Positions 26,789-35,359 of a DNA stretch of 64,000 nucleotides are shown piece by piece (the stretch's first letter is position 1; each line of letters starts with the position of its first letter). The position numbers and the translations under genes were made by a program. Below the pieces are notes generated by a model that was not told the DNA's origin, made no database searches, and saw nothing but the letters and a program-made list of their open reading frames with translations. Source of the stretch: Maritalea sp051251695 (GTDB lineage Bacteria; Pseudomonadota; Alphaproteobacteria; Rhizobiales; Devosiaceae); NCBI RefSeq assembly GCF_051251695.1, contig NZ_JBPOEU010000007.1, positions 87,188-151,187 on the forward strand, written 5' to 3'.

Positions 26789-27814
26789 TCAAACCCAGCC
26801 AGACAGTTCGCGCCGCACAACATCTTCTATAACGTTCATGCCTAACTCACTATCGTTGAGACAGGGGATGTAGGCAAATTTTTCGCCCCCTGCCTCCATG
26901 AACTCTTCCTTGCCTTCCATCGCAATCTCTTCAAGCGTTTCAAGACAATCTACCGAAAAGCCCGGCGTTAGAATGGCGACTTTTTTTACCCCTTTTGCTG
27001 GCAGTGCTTCCAGCGTTTTGTCGGTATAGGGTTGCAACCACTCTTCCGGTCCAAACCGAGACTGGAACGTGACCATCATTTTGTCTTCGGCCCACCCGAG
27101 TTTCTCGCGCACCAGCCGGGTCGATTTGATACATTGGCAATGATAAGGGTCGCCCTTCATCAAGTAGCTTTTTGGCACTCCATGATAGGAGGTGATGACC
27201 AAGTCAGGTTCGAAATCCAATCCCGCAAGCCCATCTTCAATCGAGCGCGCGATGGCGCTTACATAGGCGTCAGTCTCAAAATAGGCAGGCGCCGTGCGAA
27301 CTGCAGGCTGCCAGCGCATTTGTTGGAGCGCTTCAAATGCTTTGTCATTGGCAGTTGCCGTTGTTGCGGCGGAATATTGCGGGTAAAGCGGCAACAGCAA
27401 AATTCTGTCGCATCCCTGTTTTTGTAAGGTTTCAAGCTTTGATTGCGTGGAAGGATTACCGTAACGCATTGCATAATCAACCACGATGTTATCGTGACCT
27501 GCCAACGAAGAGCGCAAAGCTTTTACTTGCCCCTCAGAAATAACCCGCAACGGGCTATCGCCATTTTCATAATCCCAAATCTTATCGTAAGCCGCACCCG
27601 ACTTTTTTGGGCGCACAGTCAAAACGATCCCGTTCAAGATCGGCCACCAAATCAACTTTGGTATTTCAATGACCCGTTGGTCAGATAAAAACTCTTTCAA
27701 ATATCGACGCATAGACCAATAGTCAGTGGCGTCAGGTGTGCCCAAATTGAGCAGCAATACGCCCACTTTTTTGGATAAAACTTTAGGGTGGTCAGTTGGG
27801 AGTTGCGACGACAT
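26789..27814 (-). CDS. hemH: Ferrochelatase
   Basis: A 341-residue enzyme that inserts ferrous iron into protoporphyrin IX to finish haem synthesis. Motifs include VLLLNLGTPDA at the N terminus, MRYGNPS, LLPLYPQYSAATTA, the metal-site histidine in ITSYHGVPKSY, and a C-terminal GFSVDCLETLEEI. It lacks the C-terminal Fe-S cysteine cluster of animal enzymes, as many bacteria do. It is monocistronic, with the nucleotidase gene downstream of it on the same strand starting beyond 29600, so there is no operon link. Confidence 0.96.
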   Translation of the reverse strand: MSSQLPTDHPKVLSKKVGVLLLNLGTPDATDYWSMRRYLKEFLSDQRVIEIPKLIWWPILNGIVLTVRPKKSGAAYDKIWDYENGDSPLRVISEGQVKALRSSLAGHDNIVVDYAMRYGNPSTQSKLETLQKQGCDRILLLPLYPQYSAATTATANDKAFEALQQMRWQPAVRTAPAYFETDAYVSAIARSIEDGLAGLDFEPDLVITSYHGVPKSYLMKGDPYHCQCIKSTRLVREKLGWAEDKMMVTFQSRFGPEEWLQPYTDKTLEALPAKGVKKVAILTPGFSVDCLETLEEIAMEGKEEFMEAGGEKFAYIPCLNDSELGMNVIEDVVRRELSGWV

Positions 27815-27961
27815 TTTGCCTCGTTGTTCTTTTTGTTAGCAGCGCCAAAGGGGTCGCCACAACATAAAGACGACCACCGCAATGTGCAGTGGCCCAATTG
27901 TCGCACGGGTCCCTAACCTTCAGCGGTCAGCATAAAGAGTACATTCTCAATTGCAAATACG

Positions 27962-27986
27962 AAAAGGGCGACCCATTGGATCGCCC
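27962..27986 (-). terminator. Terminator of the 5'-nucleotidase gene
   Basis: On the complement, GGGCGA...TCGCCC pairs around a CC/GG inner stem (27966-27986) and is followed by TTTT, 28 bases after the stop codon. Confidence 0.75.
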
Positions 27987-28013
27987 TCAACAAAATTTAC
28001 TTGGTAAAATAAA

Positions 28014-29606
28014 CTATTCTACTTTGGTAATCCGGTCATCAACCACTGGGGTGTAAGCACCACCAAGTTTTACGATATACGCAGCCACAACATCTTCAAG
28101 ACCTGGGCCATAATCGTAAGCGTTCATGCCGTCCGTCGCGAAGACTTTATATCCGTCGCCACCGCCACGCATATAGTTATTTGACGCAACGCCGTAGGTC
28201 GCTTCTTCATCAATTGGTGCGAACGAGCCGTCTTCGCCCATCACAGCAACTGACACAACGCGGCTACCGGCTTCTGCTGATGCACTCCAAGTATATTTGA
28301 TACCAGCAACTTGTGGGAAACGACCTGCGCCATCTTCAACTTGGCTTAGACCATTTTCCAATGCTGCAATAACGCCAGCACCTTTCAACTCAAATGTTGC
28401 AAGCGTGTTTTGGAATGGCAACACCGTTAGAACTTCACCCATAGTGATTTCACCCGCATCAATTGATGCACGTAGACCACCACCATTTTGAATGACAATT
28501 TGCACGCCTTGGTCTTTCACCCGATCAAGCATCGCTTCTGTAACAAGCACACCCATCGAGCAAACTTCGGCACGACAAACATTACGGTCACCACTAATAA
28601 TCGCTGTAGATTCGCCAACAATTTTTGCTTTAATTTCTTCAAGCGGTGCCGCTTGTTCCGCGATCAACGCAACCATTTCAGCAGATTCTGGAACACGAGC
28701 ATCCAACAACCAAGGCTGGCCTTTTGCTGATGTCACATCGCCATTTTCGTCCCAAGTTACCGTTAGCTCACCCAAATATTTTGAGTATGCATAGGCCTGA
28801 ACAATTTGAACTGACTTGCCATTTGGCGCTTCAACAACTGTTGGATAGTCATCAAGCAATGTGTGCGAGTGACCGCCAACAATTACGTCGATGCCGTCAA
28901 CCGCAGCTGCAATCCGTTTATCGCGATTAATGCCAACGTGAGACAGCAGAATAATTTTGTTCACACCATCAGCTTCAAGCTGAGTAACGAGTTTTTTCAA
29001 AATATCTTCGGCTTGAATAAACGGAACGTTTTCACCCGGAGATGAAGTTTCCACTGTGTCTTCTGCAAGTACACCAATGATGGCAACTTTCTCGCCGCCA
29101 ATTTCCTTCACGATATGAGAAGGAATTTTGCCTGCAAGCAATGGCTCATTTGCCAAGTTTGTATTGGCGAACAGAACTGGAAATTCTGCGGCGTCAACAA
29201 AGTCAGCTAGCTTTTGTGGGCCATCGTCGAATTCGTGGTTGCCCACTGCCATGGCATCAAAGCCAATCATGTTCATCAGCTTAACAGCCAACGCGCCTTT
29301 ATATGTTGTATAAAAAAGCGAACCTTGGAACTGGTCACCGGCGTCCAACGTCAAAACATTGTTGCCAGCGCCTTCCAGCGCAGAGCGACGTGTTTCAATC
29401 GCCGTCGCAACACGCGCCATGCCGCCAAAACACTTACCACCGGCATTGTCTGCTGCACTACAACCAGAATCATATTTGTTGATCGGTTGAATACGCGAAT
29501 GCACATCGTTGATGTGTAAAATGCTTAATGTATAATCAGCAAATGCTGGCGCTGAAACGCTGGCCAAAACGGCACCAAGCGCAAGCGCGAGTACTTTTTT
29601 CTTCAT
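28014..29606 (-). CDS. Periplasmic 5'-nucleotidase / 2',3'-cyclic phosphodiesterase family (UshA-like)
   Basis: A 530-residue exported metallophosphoesterase. The signal peptide (about 1-24, ending PAFA-DY) is followed by calcineurin-like motifs: ILHINDVHSR, LDAGDQF, GNHEFDDG, LLSHVGI and GGHSHT. The C-terminal 5'-nucleotidase domain carries QNGGGLRASI. It hydrolyses external nucleotides to nucleoside and phosphate. The start at 29606 has GGAGG 9 bases upstream; the frame extends further but without a site. A Pho-box-like repeat lies about 125 bases upstream, suggesting induction by phosphate starvation. Confidence 0.88.
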   Translation of the reverse strand: MKKKVLALALGAVLASVSAPAFADYTLSILHINDVHSRIQPINKYDSGCSAADNAGGKCFGGMARVATAIETRRSALEGAGNNVLTLDAGDQFQGSLFYTTYKGALAVKLMNMIGFDAMAVGNHEFDDGPQKLADFVDAAEFPVLFANTNLANEPLLAGKIPSHIVKEIGGEKVAIIGVLAEDTVETSSPGENVPFIQAEDILKKLVTQLEADGVNKIILLSHVGINRDKRIAAAVDGIDVIVGGHSHTLLDDYPTVVEAPNGKSVQIVQAYAYSKYLGELTVTWDENGDVTSAKGQPWLLDARVPESAEMVALIAEQAAPLEEIKAKIVGESTAIISGDRNVCRAEVCSMGVLVTEAMLDRVKDQGVQIVIQNGGGLRASIDAGEITMGEVLTVLPFQNTLATFELKGAGVIAALENGLSQVEDGAGRFPQVAGIKYTWSASAEAGSRVVSVAVMGEDGSFAPIDEEATYGVASNNYMRGGGDGYKVFATDGMNAYDYGPGLEDVVAAYIVKLGGAYTPVVDDRITKVE

Positions 29607-29730
29607 TTTATGAGCCTCCAAATAAATATAGATCAGTTTCTTATAGAACGCGTTCCATTGCATATTTTTGACAATGTGCGACGAATTTTTGATGCGCCAT
29701 CCCTCCCACAGGCTCTGGCATCTTCTAAGA

Positions 29731-29751
29731 CTTTATGACAGTTTTGTGACG
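29731..29751 (-). promoter_or_regulatory. Candidate Pho box
   Basis: Read on the complement, two 11-base direct repeats follow each other: CGTCACAAAAC then TGTCATAAAGT. This matches the PhoB pattern of paired (C)TGTCAyAaA units. It lies between the metal-efflux and nucleotidase genes, oriented toward the nucleotidase. Confidence 0.6.
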
Positions 29752-29795
29752 CTGGCCAGTGGATTTTTAGACCATTTGGACAAGAAATTGATCCG

Positions 29796-31391
29796 CTAGA
29801 ACGCTGAAACCAGCAACAGTGCGCCAAATCCAAAAACAACAAATGCGCCAACCAACTCGCCGGTGGCCAGCACTTCACCCCAAATAGTGCCACCAGCCAA
29901 AGCCCGTCTTTTTGCAAACCCTTTTGCAAAGACCGCAATTGCCGCCAAAATGGAAACGGTGATCGCCGTTCCAATTCCCATCAAAAATGTTGCAGCAATG
30001 CCAGCCAACAACAAACCTTGACTAAGGGCAAAGGCCAAAACCACCAATGCGCCTGAACATGGACGCAACCCAACCGAAATGATCAACCCCAATTGTTCGC
30101 GCAGCGATTGCCCTCGGAATTGGCTCGGTTCAGGCGCATGATTACAGCCACAATCTGGGCCATGCTCATGGTCGTGATTGTGATCGTGATCGTGATGATC
30201 ACCTGAATGTTCGTGGTGGTGGTGAACATGGCCCTTCTTGAACAATTTGCGCCAAATCAACCATGCACCCAACAGCATCACCAAAAAATATGACCCCACA
30301 GCCATCCAATGGGCCGCGTCAGACATGGCAAAACTCGTGAGCCGCAACAAGCTGGCCGCTACCAGCACAAAGACAATCGCCACAATTGATTGCACCATTG
30401 CAGTTGCAAAGCTCAACAATACGCCATGCCGCCACTCGCTTTCGTTGGCCAGCATATAGGAGGAAATCACGACTTTGCCGTGCCCGGGGCCGGCAGCATG
30501 AAAAATGCCATAAAGAAAGCTCAATCCGCCCAATACCCAAAACGCACTGCCATCTTGACGCATTCGTGCCATCGTATCGGTCAATGATCTGTAAAACGCT
30601 TTTTGTTGGATATTAATCCAGCCCAAAATGCCAGACTGCTGTCCACCAAAATTCGGCTCTTGCGGCGGCGCGACAAATGGCGAACCCTTTGGCTTTTGCT
30701 CAACAACAGGGGTCACCCCTGTCGCCGCACCATCTGCATCGCAGCGCACAATAATCACGTTGGAAAGGTCTTTAACCGCTTGTGCCAATGCGCCAGGCAG
30801 TTCCAAAACATCCGTGCCAAGAGCGAACAATTGTTCCTCAATTGCTGGGTCAATCTGCTTTGGGCCATTCACGTCAGCAACGCAAGTGGATGGTGCATTG
30901 TCAAAAAACACAGCATCACCCTCAGCAAACTGAAATGCTGAATAGTATTCAGGGTCCGCAACTTCAATTTCGATATCACCTGACGGCGCAAGCGGAGATA
31001 CCAAATCAACAACAAACGCCAACTTTAAGTTCGTCCCGTCATACTCCATGCGCGCATCACGGCCAGTCTTAAACTCTTGGTCCGCGCCGCCCGCCAAACC
31101 GACAACCGAATAATAATTGAAGTCTTTAAGCCCCAGCATATTGTCGTCGGCGAGTTCCTGCAGCTCGTCGCTAGAAACCTGCCCGTCTTCATTCTGATCA
31201 AGGCCCTGAATGGCCCAAGCTGAGTAAAGCGCGTCAAATGTCCACGCTTGGCGCAAACCAGAAACTTCCCCTTGATCGTTAAAAGCCACGACAACCTGAG
31301 CATCGATGAATATATGCGGGTGCGCATTTGCCCGGTCGGTCATAGCCGCCGCCATCAATACAATAACTAAAACAGCACGCAAAAATGGCAT
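29796..31391 (-). CDS. DUF1007-NicO fusion: nickel/cobalt efflux transporter
   Basis: A 531-residue protein joining two modules. A signal peptide (about 1-23) precedes a periplasmic DUF1007 domain (HPHIFIDAQVVVAF onward to about residue 215), which contains an EF-hand-like loop DQNEDGQVSSDEL near residue 69. A NicO/RcnA membrane domain follows (about 275-530, six spans), with HAAGPGHGK in an early span and a cytoplasmic loop near residue 390 holding over a dozen His and Asp residues. NicO proteins export Ni or Co. The ATG at 31391 has AAGGA upstream; the longer frame lacks one. Confidence 0.85.
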   Translation of the reverse strand: MPFLRAVLVIVLMAAAMTDRANAHPHIFIDAQVVVAFNDQGEVSGLRQAWTFDALYSAWAIQGLDQNEDGQVSSDELQELADDNMLGLKDFNYYSVVGLAGGADQEFKTGRDARMEYDGTNLKLAFVVDLVSPLAPSGDIEIEVADPEYYSAFQFAEGDAVFFDNAPSTCVADVNGPKQIDPAIEEQLFALGTDVLELPGALAQAVKDLSNVIIVRCDADGAATGVTPVVEQKPKGSPFVAPPQEPNFGGQQSGILGWINIQQKAFYRSLTDTMARMRQDGSAFWVLGGLSFLYGIFHAAGPGHGKVVISSYMLANESEWRHGVLLSFATAMVQSIVAIVFVLVAASLLRLTSFAMSDAAHWMAVGSYFLVMLLGAWLIWRKLFKKGHVHHHHEHSGDHHDHDHNHDHEHGPDCGCNHAPEPSQFRGQSLREQLGLIISVGLRPCSGALVVLAFALSQGLLLAGIAATFLMGIGTAITVSILAAIAVFAKGFAKRRALAGGTIWGEVLATGELVGAFVVFGFGALLLVSAF

Positions 31392-31410
31392 ATCATTTCC
31401 TTCTGCCCAC

Positions 31411-31434
31411 AAGTCGTTCGTTAAGTCGTTCGTT
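31411..31434. repeat. Two tandem copies of a 12-bp unit
   Basis: AAGTCGTTCGTT is repeated exactly twice in the 5' region of the metal-efflux gene, about 20 bases before its start codon. It could be a regulator site or a chance duplication. Confidence 0.85.
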
Positions 31435-31543
31435 TCTTGCAGAATTTTCTCAGTTTTGCAAAGCGGGTCAGTTGAAATTAACCGATTAACGATAGTCTAA
31501 GACTGGATTTTCCAATGCCTGAACAAATGGGCTAAAAGAAGTT

Positions 31544-31963
31544 ATGGCCAAAAAAACCGAAAATACATTGCTGTTCGCCCTGATCGAAACAGGCGCCCTA
31601 AGCCGACAGGCCGCCCTGGCCCCCTTGCGCGAGTTGGGCCTCGCCCCTGGCGATGATGCGATTTTGCTTTGGCTCAACGGCAACAAACAAACTGAATTTT
31701 CTGAAATGTTGTTTGAATTGGGTTTGGATAAAGAAACCTTGCGATCCATTTTGTTCCGCTTCCAAAATGCAGGTTTAGTTCACTGCACCCCATCGAAAAG
31801 GAGCGATGATTTAGACGTCGCCCTAAGCGAAGGCGGCTTAAATTTGGTTGAAGCCTTAGATCACCATTGGCGAACCCTTGATCGGCAACTACGCGGACAA
31901 TTGCCGCATAAGAAACGCAAAAAACTCAAACAAGCACTGCATAAATTAGCGGATAGTTTTTGA
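31544..31963 (+). CDS. MarR-like winged-helix protein (hypothetical)
   Basis: A 139-residue protein predicted to fold as a winged helix. The segment EFSEMLFELGLDKETLRSIL (about 52-71), followed by LVHCTPSKRSDDLDVALSEGG, looks like a recognition helix and wing, and the C terminus is very basic (KKRKKLKQ). It resembles MarR-type regulators but lacks a confident family match. It is divergent from the metal-efflux gene, so it may regulate it. Its 3' end overlaps the convergent membrane-protein gene by 18 bases. Confidence 0.6.
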   Translation: MAKKTENTLLFALIETGALSRQAALAPLRELGLAPGDDAILLWLNGNKQTEFSEMLFELGLDKETLRSILFRFQNAGLVHCTPSKRSDDLDVALSEGGLNLVEALDHHWRTLDRQLRGQLPHKKRKKLKQALHKLADSF

Positions 31964-32410
31964 ACTGCGATGTTTGTGGGCACGGAAGTGCGATTGTTGG
32001 CCCTTTCGCAGTTTAAAATATCGGCGAATAGAAGTTACGCAAAATATTACTGCCAATGTGTAAAAAGTGAATGGCCAATAGGAACTATTCATCAGTCTAA
32101 GAAACACAGTGAATGCGACCAAGCGCATCGTCAGTCGCAATATGTAAATTTGCCAGTTTGAGTCCCAATAGAACACTTCCTCTCTTTTCTTCACTTCGGC
32201 GGGCACCCTTACCATTGCAAAAAACAGCGCCGACTCGTAGGTGCCAAATACTAAAAAAAGCCAGACTCCAAGAAATTCAACAGGGCTGAACTCGTCATTA
32301 AAAATCTGATTCAGCCAAAGAAAAAATGGTATGCAGCAAACGACCAAAACGTGTGCCCACCACATTTCTTTATGCGTTAAATGCGCCCAAAATAATTCTC
32401 TAAATTTCAT
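31946..32410 (-). CDS. Small membrane protein of unknown function
   Basis: I do not recognise this gene. The product is about 154 residues with four hydrophobic segments (roughly 18-36, 45-65, 90-112, 115-135) and a basic C terminus (RAHKHRSSKTIR). It starts inside the end of the upstream membrane gene; Mets at 32410, 32419 and 32422 are all possible starts. Its layout and spaced aromatic residues (W-x-IY-x-L then R-x-Y) resemble the upstream protein, so they may be diverged paralogues. Confidence 0.5.
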   Translation of the reverse strand: MKFRELFWAHLTHKEMWWAHVLVVCCIPFFLWLNQIFNDEFSPVEFLGVWLFLVFGTYESALFFAMVRVPAEVKKREEVFYWDSNWQIYILRLTMRLVAFTVFLRLMNSSYWPFTFYTLAVIFCVTSIRRYFKLRKGQQSHFRAHKHRSSKTIR

Positions 32411-32849
32411 CTTTTTCATCATCAAATTGATTATAGCCAACCCGCCGCACATAGCCGCGCGTAGCATAAAACGCAAAATATATCGATTGAGTGACAGGTA
32501 AAAACACGCCCCACCCCATTGGGGCGCCAACGAGCCAATAAAGCACCGAAATTGTCACCAGATTGACCACATGGTCCAATAGATAAACCGGCCAAGTTGC
32601 CTCGACCAAATAACCCCAACTTCGTGATGCGGCTTTCGGATTTACCCCAGCAAGCGCAAAAAAGAAGGCAGGTGACACCGCGAAATAGGAAAAAACCAGC
32701 GCCAGCGTGGGAAACCCATTTGCGTCTTGCGCGTAAATTCCGTCACCCGCGCCAAATTTCCACAAAAGGGAAATCCACGCCACAAAGCACAGCAACCACC
32801 AATTGGAGCGGTGAAAAAGGTGGGCTGAAAATCGCTGTGAAAACGTCAA
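32400..32849 (-). CDS. Small membrane protein of unknown function
   Basis: Not recognised. It has about 149 residues with four predicted spans (around 15-30, 48-68, 82-105, 110-130); the segment after span 2 has SRSWGYLVEATWPVYLLDHV. There is no ATG. The TTG at 32849 is chosen because GGAGGG lies exactly 6 bases upstream; another TTG at 32876 has no site. It overlaps the following membrane gene and is probably coupled with it. No catalytic motif is visible. Confidence 0.5.
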   Translation of the reverse strand: MTFSQRFSAHLFHRSNWWLLCFVAWISLLWKFGAGDGIYAQDANGFPTLALVFSYFAVSPAFFFALAGVNPKAASRSWGYLVEATWPVYLLDHVVNLVTISVLYWLVGAPMGWGVFLPVTQSIYFAFYATRGYVRRVGYNQFDDEKDEI

Positions 32850-32991
32850 ACCTTGCCCTCCAATTCGCTGTGACAACTTTAAGATATCGGACTAAAAATA
32901 GCTCAAATTGATTTTTAAGCAAATCGTGAATTTGCTTTTGCCAATTTTGCCGACGCGTTAGAGTTGCACAACTGATTTGGTGGAGACCTCT

Positions 32992-33618
32992 ATGTTCAGC
33001 CTGCCCATATATTATTTGGACCTATTTGGTGTTGCCATTTTCGCGACCACTGGCGCTTTGGTTGCCAGCCGAAAGCAGCTGGATATTATCAGTTTTGGGC
33101 TGTTGGCGACGTTAACTGGTGTAGGCGGCGGTACGGTGCGCGACCTAATTTTGGACCGGCCCGTTTTTTGGATTGTTGACCAAACCTATCTTGCGACCTG
33201 TTTGGCCATCGCCTTTGTCGCGTTTTTCACTTCCCACTTAATCCAGCGGCGATACCTAGCTCTTTTATGGCTTGATGCCGTGGGGTTGGCTGCCTATGGC
33301 GTTTTAGGTGCCCATATCGCCCACCAGAACGGCGCAGGGTTTTTCGTCGCCATCGCACTTGGCATGATGACAGCAACCTTTGGCGGCATGATCCGCGATG
33401 TCGTTTGCGATGAAAATACGCTGATTTTGCAGGATGAGATCTATGCAACCGCTGCGCTATTGGCAGCCGGGGGCTATATCGCCCTCATATATTTGGGCGT
33501 CGACCCATTTTACGCCGCCATTGCAGGCACCTTTTTTGGCTTTGCGTTGCGAGCAGGCGGCATTCAACTTGGCTGGCAAATCCCACGCTACAAACCGCGT
33601 GAGGGCCGGGAATATTGA
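32992..33618 (+). CDS. Trimeric intracellular cation channel family protein (UPF0126/YadS)
   Basis: A 208-residue membrane protein with about seven spans built from an internal repeat; the repeat signatures are GVGGGTVRDLILDR near residue 45 and FGGMIRDVVCDE near residue 131. Prokaryotic TRIC homologues form trimeric monovalent-cation channels; some relatives were proposed as glycine transporters. GGAG at 32982-32985 supports the ATG at 32992 over a TTG five codons earlier. Confidence 0.85.
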   Translation: MFSLPIYYLDLFGVAIFATTGALVASRKQLDIISFGLLATLTGVGGGTVRDLILDRPVFWIVDQTYLATCLAIAFVAFFTSHLIQRRYLALLWLDAVGLAAYGVLGAHIAHQNGAGFFVAIALGMMTATFGGMIRDVVCDENTLILQDEIYATAALLAAGGYIALIYLGVDPFYAAIAGTFFGFALRAGGIQLGWQIPRYKPREGREY

Positions 33619-33639
33619 TCCGCATGCGAAACGCAGCGC

Positions 33640-34665
33640 CTATTCAATCGACACTGACTTAAACACTACAAAAATTTTATGACCCACCGCCATATCCAGT
33701 TCGGCGGCGGTCTTGTTCATAATCCGTGCTCGAACCATTTCGCCTTCGACCCGAACCAAAACATCTGAGTGCGCAATATCAACTTTATCGATGGAGAGAA
33801 TTTCGCCTGCCAACTGATTGCGTGCGCTGACGCCAGTGAGCCGATCCTTGGCCAGCAACACGTCGCGCGCCCAAATCCGCAATTGCACCTTATCGCCGAG
33901 CTTGAGCGACTTTTGCACCAAATCCACTTGCTGTTGCCCAACTGAAACCGTCGCAAGGCCAAAGCGTTGATCAATCCCGGTGACCAATCCAGATAAAATG
34001 CTGGTGATGCCATTTTCAAAAAATGAGGGCCCGTCCAATTTTGCCATTGTCGCCGCCAATGGTCCCTGTGCAACAATATGACCTTCTTCAATCGCGATCA
34101 AACTGTGGGCCAATTGGGCGGCCTCTTCAATTTGATGCGTGACGTACAGAACCGGAATATTGGCTTGCCCAAATTGGGTCCGAATGAGATCAACCAACTC
34201 ACTTTTAAGATGCGGATCAATTGCGCTTAGCGGCTCATCAAACAGCATCATCTTTGGCGCACCAAAAAGCGCACGAGCAATCATCACCCGTTGCTTCTCG
34301 CCACCAGAAAGGTGCCGGGGGGAACGCCCCAACAGTTGGCCAATGCCGAGCTGATCGGCAATCTCAGCTGCGGGTTTGGGTCCAACTCGTTCCAGGTCGA
34401 TATTCTGCAATATGTTCAAATGGGGTAAAAGCCTTGGCTCTTGAAACACCATGCCCAATTGCCGCTTTTCTGGCTTGGGGGGCAGAACCTCGCCAGTCAA
34501 CTTGATCTGTCCGCCTCGCACCTCATCTAGACCTGCAATGGCGCGTAGCAAAGACGTTTTGCCCGCGCCTGACGGGCCGACAATTGCTGTAATACCCGCC
34601 TTAGCGGTAAACCGATATTGCGCATTTGGATTGCCGCGTATGCCCTGAACATCGACTTCAAGCAT
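33640..34665 (-). CDS. modC: Molybdate ABC transporter ATP-binding protein
   Basis: A 341-residue ATPase of the molybdate importer. Walker A is GPSGAGKTS, the signature LSGGEKQRVMIARAL, Walker B MLFDEPLSAID, and the H-loop VTHQIEEA. A C-terminal TOBE/Mop domain (about 285-338, GVSARNQLAGEILSIDKVD in part) is typical of ModC. It overlaps modB by 8 bases and is the last gene of the eda-modABC cluster. Confidence 0.93.
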   Translation of the reverse strand: MLEVDVQGIRGNPNAQYRFTAKAGITAIVGPSGAGKTSLLRAIAGLDEVRGGQIKLTGEVLPPKPEKRQLGMVFQEPRLLPHLNILQNIDLERVGPKPAAEIADQLGIGQLLGRSPRHLSGGEKQRVMIARALFGAPKMMLFDEPLSAIDPHLKSELVDLIRTQFGQANIPVLYVTHQIEEAAQLAHSLIAIEEGHIVAQGPLAATMAKLDGPSFFENGITSILSGLVTGIDQRFGLATVSVGQQQVDLVQKSLKLGDKVQLRIWARDVLLAKDRLTGVSARNQLAGEILSIDKVDIAHSDVLVRVEGEMVRARIMNKTAAELDMAVGHKIFVVFKSVSIE

Positions 34666-35359
34666 GGCGCAACTTCTGCTCGCCCATTAAACGGTCCTGC
34701 AACCATTTGAGCAAATATTCTGATCCCAAAACAGCGATAACCGAAATGCCAATCGAAATCACACTCAACAATAAAACCGTCTGTCCGCCGTCAAAACGTT
34801 GCAAGGCCGAATGGATAGCCAATGAGAATGTTTGTGTTTCACCCGGAATGTTCGCAACAAATGTGATCGTTGCACCAAACTCCCCAAGAGCCTTTGCAAA
34901 CCCCAAAATGCCACCCGCGATAACCCCGGGCAACGACATGGGAAAATAAAGCAATGTAAAACGCTGCCAGCGCGTTCTACCAGCCACGGCCAACGCCTCA
35001 TCTAAATCTTCGCCAACGCTTTCCAGCGACAGTCGTATGGGCCGCACAATCAGCGGAAGAGCGACAAGTCCGGCGGCCAAGCTGGCCCCAGCTGCATTGA
35101 AAGCGAAGGAAACACCAATCGGTTCAAGCAAACGGCCAATCGGGCCGGTAGGCCCGAAGACAAATAAAAGCACCAACCCGGTGACGACAGGTGGCATAAC
35201 CAATGGCAGCATCAAAAATGCACTGAGCAGTTCACGGCCAAAGAACCGTTTCCGAGCAAGAATATAGGCAAGGCCAAACGCCACAGGCACGGCCCAAGTC
35301 AGCGCAAACAATGCGACCCTTAGAGAGAGAAAGATGATGGACCAAATCTCAGCCGACAC
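34658..35359 (-). CDS. modB: Molybdate ABC transporter permease
   Basis: A 233-residue inner-membrane permease with about five to six spans and the binding-protein-dependent loop carrying the conserved Glu-Ala-x3-Gly (EALAVAGRTRWQRFTLLYFP, in part) that contacts ModC. It shares one base with modA upstream and 8 bases with modC downstream, so the three subunits are translationally coupled. Confidence 0.93.
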   Translation of the reverse strand: MSAEIWSIIFLSLRVALFALTWAVPVAFGLAYILARKRFFGRELLSAFLMLPLVMPPVVTGLVLLFVFGPTGPIGRLLEPIGVSFAFNAAGASLAAGLVALPLIVRPIRLSLESVGEDLDEALAVAGRTRWQRFTLLYFPMSLPGVIAGGILGFAKALGEFGATITFVANIPGETQTFSLAIHSALQRFDGGQTVLLLSVISIGISVIAVLGSEYLLKWLQDRLMGEQKLRHA

